From NCBI GenBank assembly GCA_046152925.1, contig JBJXFX010000129.1, positions 1 to 12,149 of the forward strand: a stretch of DNA of 12,149 nt, written 5' to 3'. The position numbers were made by a program, and so were the translations under genes. This DNA is from CAMAUF01 sp046152925. Lineage in GTDB: Bacteria; Chloroflexota; Dehalococcoidia; Tepidiformales; Tepidiformaceae. Each line of letters begins with the position of its first letter. The first letter of the stretch is position 1. A model generated the notes under the pieces. That model worked only from the letters and a program-made list of their open reading frames with translations. It had not been told where the DNA came from and searched no databases. Shown one piece after another: positions 7,444-12,149 of the stretch.

Positions 7444-9099
7444 CTAGCGGGTAAGCCAGGCGAACTGCTGCTGTTTCCGGTTCGCACGCGGGTCGATCAT
7501 GATGTTTACGATCGTCGGCATGTCGTGCGCGAGTGCTTCCTTGAGCGCTGGCTCAAGTTGGTCGGCTTCGGTGACGAAGAAGCCCTTGCCGCCGAACGCG
7601 TCAGCGAGCTTGTCGTAGCGCGCGTTCGGGATGTACGCCCCGGGCGGGATCTTGTCCGGCGGGAGCATCTCGCCCGGGCCGCCACCGATCCCATTGTTGT
7701 TGATGATGATGTTCGTGATCGGCAGCCGGTAGCGGCACATCGTCTCGATTTCCATGCCGCTAAACCCGAACGCCGAGTCGCCCTGGATGTTGACGACCTT
7801 CTTGTCCGGATGGACGACCGCCGCGGCGATGGCCTGGCCCGTCCCCACACCCATCGTGCCGAACGACCCGGCATCGAGGCGATGCTTCGGGAAGTAGTTC
7901 GGCATCTGCGTGCGGCCGATATCCATCGTGTTCGCGCCTTCGTTCTGGATGATCGCGTCCTTGGGGAGAAGGTCGACGATCGAGCGGTAGACGCGGTAGT
8001 AGTTCAACGGCGAGGAGTCGTCGTTCTTCTGGGCCTCGGTCTGCGAAACGTTCTTTTCGATCGCCGCCTGGAGGCCCGTCCACCAGGTCGTCTCGCTCGG
8101 GTACTGCCACGGGCTCGACTTGAGCACCGCGTTCACCTGCTGCGTGATCGCCTTGCCGTCGCCGACAAGTGCGACCTCAGTGGGCACGTTAGTCCCGATC
8201 TCTTCCTGCGAGATGTCGAGTTGGACGACGCGCACGTCCGGACGGAAGCGCGGCGGCGCGCCAAAGTGAAGGATCCAGTTCAGCCGCGCGCCCATCAGGA
8301 AGATGACATCGGCGTTCTGCAGCGCATAGGTGCGCCCACCGGCGACCGAGAGCGGATGGTCGTCGGGGACAACGCCCTTGCCCATCGGGGTCGGGAGGAA
8401 CGGCAGCTGCGTCCGCTCCAAGAACTCGCGGACATCGTCCGAGGCCTCGGCGTAAGCCATGCCCTTGCCAACGATCACGAGCGGGTTGCTCGCCGACTTC
8501 AGCGCGGCGAGGGCGGCGTCGACGTTTTCGGGCGCGGTGGCGGCACGGGCCGGGTCCGGGCACTTCGCGGGCCACTTAATCGTGTCTTCGTCGATCTGGC
8601 CGGAGATGACATCGCCGGAAAGGTCGAGATACGCGGCGCCGGGACGGCCGTAGATGGTCGTGCGGACGGCCTGCTCGATGTAGTACGGCAGCCGGGCAAT
8701 GCTGTCGGGCCGGGCCGCGTACTTCGCGTACGGGCGGGCGGTCTCGATCTGCGGGGCTTCCTGGAAAGCGCCCTGGCCGTTCTGGTAGGAGTCGTTCGCG
8801 CCGCCGATCAGGATCATCGGCCAGCAGTTCGACCACGCGTTCGCCATGCCGGCGATGCCGTGGATCATGCCGGGGCCCGAGACGGCGAGGCACACGCCGG
8901 GCCGGCCCGTGAGATAGCCAACGGCGGCCGCAGCGTAGCTGGCGGCCTGCTCGTTGCGCATGTTGACGTAGGTGAGGCCCGCGCGCTGGGCGTGGATCCC
9001 GATTGGGATAACAGGGAAGCCAATGATCCCGAACATGTACTGGACGCCCTGTTGCTTCAGGGCCTTGACGACGATTTCGGCGCCGGAGATTTGGGCCAT
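7444..9099 (-). CDS. 2-hydroxyacyl-CoA lyase / oxalyl-CoA decarboxylase family ThDP enzyme
   Basis: This 551-residue ThDP enzyme closely follows the HACL1/Oxc family: cleavage of a 2-hydroxyacyl-CoA to formyl-CoA plus aldehyde, or decarboxylation of oxalyl-CoA to formyl-CoA. The activating glutamate is E50 in MRNEQAASYAA. The ThDP/Mg motif begins GDSAFGFSGMEIETMCRYRL (440-459) and ends with NNN near 467-469. The central domain has GKGMAYA, MGKGVVPDDHP and GARLNWILHFG, all family hallmarks. EGANTMDIGRT (387-397) and RLDAGSFGTMGVG (407-419) match HACL strongly. At the site where Oxc has Tyr-Glu, this protein has F112-Q113, as in human HACL1. After NNNGI the usual Tyr is Gly479. The C-terminus ends WLTR, HACL-like. 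The ATG at 9099 has GGAG seven bases upstream on its strand. It is monocistronic, convergent with the dehydrogenase operon. HACL is favoured over Oxc; no formyl-CoA transferase gene is nearby to support oxalate use. Confidence 0.88.
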   Translation of the reverse strand: MAQISGAEIVVKALKQQGVQYMFGIIGFPVIPIGIHAQRAGLTYVNMRNEQAASYAAAAVGYLTGRPGVCLAVSGPGMIHGIAGMANAWSNCWPMILIGGANDSYQNGQGAFQEAPQIETARPYAKYAARPDSIARLPYYIEQAVRTTIYGRPGAAYLDLSGDVISGQIDEDTIKWPAKCPDPARAATAPENVDAALAALKSASNPLVIVGKGMAYAEASDDVREFLERTQLPFLPTPMGKGVVPDDHPLSVAGGRTYALQNADVIFLMGARLNWILHFGAPPRFRPDVRVVQLDISQEEIGTNVPTEVALVGDGKAITQQVNAVLKSSPWQYPSETTWWTGLQAAIEKNVSQTEAQKNDDSSPLNYYRVYRSIVDLLPKDAIIQNEGANTMDIGRTQMPNYFPKHRLDAGSFGTMGVGTGQAIAAAVVHPDKKVVNIQGDSAFGFSGMEIETMCRYRLPITNIIINNNGIGGGPGEMLPPDKIPPGAYIPNARYDKLADAFGGKGFFVTEADQLEPALKEALAHDMPTIVNIMIDPRANRKQQQFAWLTR

Positions 9100-9128
9100 G
9101 CGTCTGCTCCGAGGAAGGGTGAGGCGGA

Positions 9129-9134
9129 ATCATA
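9129..9134 (-). promoter_or_regulatory. Candidate -10 box for the acyl-CoA lyase gene
   Basis: On the minus strand this reads TATGAT, one change from consensus, preceded by CTG. Transcription would begin near 9122 and give a leader of about 23 bases containing the GGAG ribosome site at 9107-9110. No convincing -35 hexamer is visible at the usual distance (CCGCCT occupies that position). Confidence 0.45.
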
Positions 9135-9230
9135 CAGGCTGGCCCATTAGAAGGCGGGCGGGGCTGTCTGGGCGGCCGAGTGTTTACCTCGGCCCGCCTC
9201 AACGCAGCGCAGGGTGCGGCCCACGCGCCC

Positions 9231-9239
9231 TGGTATACT
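9231..9239 (+). promoter_or_regulatory. Extended -10 promoter of pheS
   Basis: TGGTATACT is a full extended -10 element (TGn followed by TATACT). The hexamer ends ten bases before the pheS ATG, so transcription should begin at or just before the start codon. No good -35 is seen (the spaced position holds AGGGTG), as is common for extended -10 promoters. There is no room for a leader-peptide attenuator or T-box. Confidence 0.6.
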
Positions 9240-9248
9240 CTCTTGCCT

Positions 9249-10289
9249 ATGACAACCGCCGCATCCACCTTCGAGGCGCTTGAGGCCGAGGCCCTCGCAG
9301 CCCTCAGCGCCGCCACCGAACCCGCCGCGCTCGAAGCCTGGCGGGCCGAGTACCTCGGCCGCCAAGATGGCCGGATCACTGGCCTTCTCCGCTCTGTGAA
9401 GGAGCAGCCGCCGGCCGAGCGCGCCGCCTTCGGCGCCGCTGCCAACCAGCTCAAGGGCCGCATTGAGGCCGCGCTCGAGGCGACGCAGGCGCAGCGCAAG
9501 CGCGCCGCCCTCGAAGCCCTGAGCACCACGGCCGCGCTCGACGTCACCCTCCCCGGCCGCCCCCAAACGCTCGGCCGCCTCCACCCCGTCACCCAGACGA
9601 TGCGCGACATCGTCCAGGCCTTCGCTGAGATGGGCTTCCGCGTCGCCGAAGGGCCAGAAGTGGAGTGGGACCGCTACAACTTCGACGCGATGCGCATCCC
9701 CGACGACCATCCCGCCCGCGACATGTGGGACACCATCTGGGTCGATACGCTCGTCGGCGGGAAGCGGAACATGCTGCTCCGCACCCACACCTCGCCCAAC
9801 CAGGCGCGCGTCATGGAGCGCCAGGAGCCGCCGATCCGCGTGATCGTCCCCGGCAAGTGCTACCGCCAGGAGGCGACCGACGCCACCCACGAATGGCAAC
9901 TCACCCAAGTCGAAGGCCTCGCCGTCGACGAAGGCGTCCGCATGAGCGACCTCAAGGGCGTGCTGTACGCCTTTGCCCGCCGGATGTTCGGACCAGACCG
10001 GAAGATCATGTTCCACCACTCCTACTTCCCCTTCGTCGAACCCGGGGTCGAGATGGCGATCGATTGGCCCGTCAAGCAGGCCGACGGGTCGACCACCTAC
10101 CGCTGGGTCGAAATCCTCGGCGCCGGGATGGTGCACCCGGAAATCATCGCGAACGCGGGCTACGACCCGAAGAAGTACACCGGCTTCGCCTTCGGCCTCG
10201 GCGTCGAGCGCGTCGCGCTCCTCCGCTGGGGGATCGAAGACATCCGCCACTTCTACGCCAACGACCTGCGCTTCTTGTCCCAGTTTTAG
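9249..10289 (+). CDS. pheS: Phenylalanine--tRNA ligase alpha subunit
   Basis: This 346-residue catalytic subunit of the class II (alpha-beta)2 synthetase charges tRNA-Phe in the cytoplasm. The N-terminal coiled-coil region (about 5-90) contacts tRNA and is followed by the aminoacylation core. Motif 2 contains KCYRQE (203-208) with Arg206. YFPFVEP (259-265) includes the glutamate that normally helps bind Mg. Motif 3 is GFAFGLGVERVALLR (312-326). The alanine of GFAFG (A314) corresponds to the residue that sets Phe specificity in E. coli (Ala294), so the pocket looks normal. The ATG at 9249 is chosen because it fits the family N-terminus; an in-frame GTG at 9180 would add 23 residues upstream of the promoter box. 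It has no Shine-Dalgarno and probably starts a leaderless mRNA. pheT follows after 76 bases. Confidence 0.96.
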   Translation: MTTAASTFEALEAEALAALSAATEPAALEAWRAEYLGRQDGRITGLLRSVKEQPPAERAAFGAAANQLKGRIEAALEATQAQRKRAALEALSTTAALDVTLPGRPQTLGRLHPVTQTMRDIVQAFAEMGFRVAEGPEVEWDRYNFDAMRIPDDHPARDMWDTIWVDTLVGGKRNMLLRTHTSPNQARVMERQEPPIRVIVPGKCYRQEATDATHEWQLTQVEGLAVDEGVRMSDLKGVLYAFARRMFGPDRKIMFHHSYFPFVEPGVEMAIDWPVKQADGSTTYRWVEILGAGMVHPEIIANAGYDPKKYTGFAFGLGVERVALLRWGIEDIRHFYANDLRFLSQF

Positions 10290-10291
10290 CG

Positions 10292-10309
10292 GCCGCGCTC
10301 CGGCGCGGC
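10292..10309 (+). other. Small GC-rich hairpin between pheS and pheT
   Basis: GCCGCGC (10292-10298) pairs with GCGCGGC (10303-10309), 7 bp with loop TCCG, just after the pheS stop. No T-run follows and pheT has its own strong AGGAGG (10351-10356), so it is more likely an mRNA-stability or spacing element than a terminator. The rest of the 76-base gap shows nothing else. Confidence 0.3.
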
Positions 10310-10365
10310 GGGCTGTTCACGACTTGGCCGCGCCACCACGGGCGGCCGCGAGGAGGGTGTGACCG

Positions 10366-12149
10366 ATGAAGCTGTCGCTCAAATGGCTCCGCGAGCTGGT
10401 CGATGTCGACCTCCCGCTTGATGAGCTCTCGACGAAAATCAACGACTCCGTCGCCGAAGTCGAAGGGCGCACGGCCGTCGGCGGCGCCTGGGACCCGGAG
10501 CGGATCAAGGTCGCCGAGGTCCTCAAGGTTGAGCCGCACCCCAACGCCGACCGTCTCCGGCTCGTCACGGTGAATGCCGGCGCGGGCGAACAGCAGGTCG
10601 TCTGTGGCGCGCCCAACGTCGCCGCGGGCCAGAAGATCGCGTTCGCGACCGAGGGCGCCGAGCTCTTCGATGGCCACAGCGGTGAGCGGACGAAGCTCAA
10701 GCTGCGCCCGATTCGCGGCGTCGATTCCGCAGGCATGGTGCTCAGCGAACGCGAGCTCGGCCTGAGCGACGACCACGAGGGCATCCTGGTCCTTCCCGGC
10801 GACGCGCCGATTGGGCGTCCCCTCGTGGAGCAGCTCGGCGATGTCGTCTTCGACCTCTCAACCTGGGCGAACCGCGCCGACCTGCTCGGCGTGCTCGGCC
10901 TCGCCCGCGAAGTCTCGGCCCTCACCGGCAAGGTCCTTCGTGAGCCTGCCCGCGACTATCCGGAGGCCGGGCCCGCGGTTGAGAGCCTCGTCACCGTGCG
11001 GATCGACGACCCGGACCTCTGTCCGCGCTTCATCGCCGCGGTCATCCAGGGCGTGACGCTCGCTCCCTCGCCGGATTGGCTCCAGGAGCGGCTCAAAGCC
11101 CACGGCCAGCGCCCGATCAACAACGTCGTCGACATCACCAACTACGTGATGCTCGAGACCGGCCAGCCACTCCACTCGTTCGACTACGACCTCGTCCATG
11201 GCCACACCCTCGTCGCTCGCCGGGCGAAGGCCGGCGAGAAGGTGACCACCCTCGACGGCGTCGAACGCACCCTCGACGACCAGATGATGCTCGTCTGCGA
11301 CGCCGACGGCCCGACGAGCATCGCGGGCATCATGGGCGGTGGCGCCAGCGAGGTGAACGACCGGACGGTCAACGTCCTCCTCGAAGTCGCGAACTGGAAG
11401 CCTGGCTCCATCCGGCGCACTTCCATGCACCTCGGCCTCCGCACCGAAGCCTCGACGCGCTTCGAGAAGGGCATCGGGCCCGACATGGCGCTCTACGCGA
11501 TGCAGCGGGCGCTCAAGCTTTACGCCGAAGTCACCGGCGGGACCGTCGCGAGCGGCCTGGTCGACGTCTACCCCGGCAAGCCCGCGCCGCGGACCATCGT
11601 CTTCGGCGCCGCAGATGTTGAACGCATCCTCGGCATCGGCATCGGCACCGACGAAGTGCGGCGGATCCTGGCGGACCTCGGCTTCGTCTGCCATCACCTC
11701 CCGCCCGACCGCTACAGCGTCCAGCCGCCCTACTGGCGCCCGGATGTCGAAATCGTTGAAGACGTCATCGAGGAACTCGGCCGGATCTTCGGCTACGACC
11801 GTCTGCCGGCCACGATGCTGCGCGGCAACCTCCCCGAGGTCGCGCCGCGCCCGGTCGAGGTCGTCCGCGAGCGCGTCCGCGACCTCGCCGTCGCGCTCGG
11901 CTTCCAAGAGGTCATCACCTACTCGCTCACCGAGACGTCTCGGCTTGAGCGCGTCGTCGACCCCGCAGACGCGCGCCGGCTCGACCCCCTGGGCGTGCTG
12001 AACCCCGTGGCGGCCCGCTGGAAGTACCTACGCACGAGCCTCCGCGCCGGCCTCTTGGAGACCTACGCGGCGAACCAACACGCGGTTGAGGGCCCGCTGC
12101 GGATCTTCGAGGTCGGCCCAGAGTTCCTCCCGGTCGAGGCCGACCTGCC
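10366..12149 (+). CDS. pheT: Phenylalanine--tRNA ligase beta subunit (3' end beyond window)
   Basis: About 594 residues are visible; the family is usually around 800, so the C-terminal part, including the anticodon-binding domain, lies off the right edge. The start MKLSLKWLRELVDVDLP is typical and has AGGAGG (10351-10356) nine bases upstream. Residues about 40-150 form the OB-fold tRNA-binding domain (VEPHPNADRLRL, VCGAPNV). FDLSTWANRADLLG (162-175) is the B1 joining segment. The B3/B4 editing region contains INNVVDITNYVMLETGQPLH (251-270) and EASTRFEKG (361-369). D460, D466, E469 and E470 match the spacing of the beta-subunit Mg ligands recalled for E. coli (452, 458, 461, 462). The frame is open to the window end. 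Together with PheS it forms the heterotetramer; the editing domain hydrolyses Tyr-tRNA-Phe. Confidence 0.95.
   Translation, partial: MKLSLKWLRELVDVDLPLDELSTKINDSVAEVEGRTAVGGAWDPERIKVAEVLKVEPHPNADRLRLVTVNAGAGEQQVVCGAPNVAAGQKIAFATEGAELFDGHSGERTKLKLRPIRGVDSAGMVLSERELGLSDDHEGILVLPGDAPIGRPLVEQLGDVVFDLSTWANRADLLGVLGLAREVSALTGKVLREPARDYPEAGPAVESLVTVRIDDPDLCPRFIAAVIQGVTLAPSPDWLQERLKAHGQRPINNVVDITNYVMLETGQPLHSFDYDLVHGHTLVARRAKAGEKVTTLDGVERTLDDQMMLVCDADGPTSIAGIMGGGASEVNDRTVNVLLEVANWKPGSIRRTSMHLGLRTEASTRFEKGIGPDMALYAMQRALKLYAEVTGGTVASGLVDVYPGKPAPRTIVFGAADVERILGIGIGTDEVRRILADLGFVCHHLPPDRYSVQPPYWRPDVEIVEDVIEELGRIFGYDRLPATMLRGNLPEVAPRPVEVVRERVRDLAVALGFQEVITYSLTETSRLERVVDPADARRLDPLGVLNPVAARWKYLRTSLRAGLLETYAANQHAVEGPLRIFEVGPEFLPVEADL

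Noticed and set aside
7060..9150. A 696-residue + strand open frame
   Set aside because: It crosses the terminator and the whole lyase gene antisense; its sequence is Arg/Asp/Val-rich with no recognisable domain.
9100..9248. T-box or leader-peptide attenuator upstream of pheS
   Set aside because: The gap to the divergent gene is only 149 bases, has no Phe-rich small frame, specifier hairpin or terminator, and the promoter box lies ten bases before the ATG.
10858..11907. A 349-residue minus-strand open frame within pheT
   Set aside because: It is antisense to conserved PheT motifs and shows only the composition expected from the opposite strand.

Overview
This is a high-GC bacterial window with two parts: an operon for a 2-oxoacid/acetoin dehydrogenase multienzyme complex on the + strand (about 1-7320), then a housekeeping block (9249 to the end) that starts pheS-pheT. 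A minus-strand gene for a thiamine-diphosphate acyl-CoA lyase lies between them. High GC, strong GC bias at third codon positions, AcoX inside the dehydrogenase operon, a DUF5678-like/retropepsin-like pair and a HACL-type lyase together suggest a free-living Chloroflexota-like bacterium, perhaps near Dehalococcoidia. That placement is an inference from gene content and style, not a demonstrated match; a high-GC actinobacterium or another deep lineage is possible.

Region 1 (1-4505) holds E1 alpha (74-1051), E1 beta (1069-2055), acoX (2138-3133) and E2 (3123-4505), closely spaced and in places overlapping. E1 decarboxylates a 2-oxo acid or cleaves acetoin with ThDP and loads the C2 unit on the lipoyl lysine of E2. 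E2 transfers it to CoA, and E3 (5387-6784) reoxidises the lipoyl arm to make NADH. AcoX, the AcoB-like E1 beta sequence and the E1/E2 sizes favour acetoin dehydrogenase, but pyruvate or another 2-oxo acid cannot be excluded. E2 is unusual: one lipoyl domain followed by two successive E3/E1-binding domains. A perfect 15-bp hairpin separates the E1 genes from acoX-E2.

Region 2 (4574-5343) is a translationally coupled pair (GTGA overlap) between E2 and E3. It encodes a small DUF5678-like protein and a retropepsin-like putative aspartic protease. Its codon use is looser than that of the flanking genes, so it looks like an insert with a separate history. This is the most accessory-looking part of the window.

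Region 3 (6816-7446) carries an unrecognised helical protein and then a clear bidirectional intrinsic terminator in the gap between convergent genes. Region 4 (7444-9099, minus strand) is a 2-hydroxyacyl-CoA lyase/oxalyl-CoA decarboxylase family enzyme whose active-site residues resemble HACL more than Oxc. Region 5 begins with a divergent promoter region. pheS has an extended -10 box only ten bases before its ATG and no Shine-Dalgarno sequence, which suggests a leaderless mRNA. pheT follows with a perfect AGGAGG and runs off the right edge. No tRNA, rRNA, CRISPR array or insertion sequence was seen.
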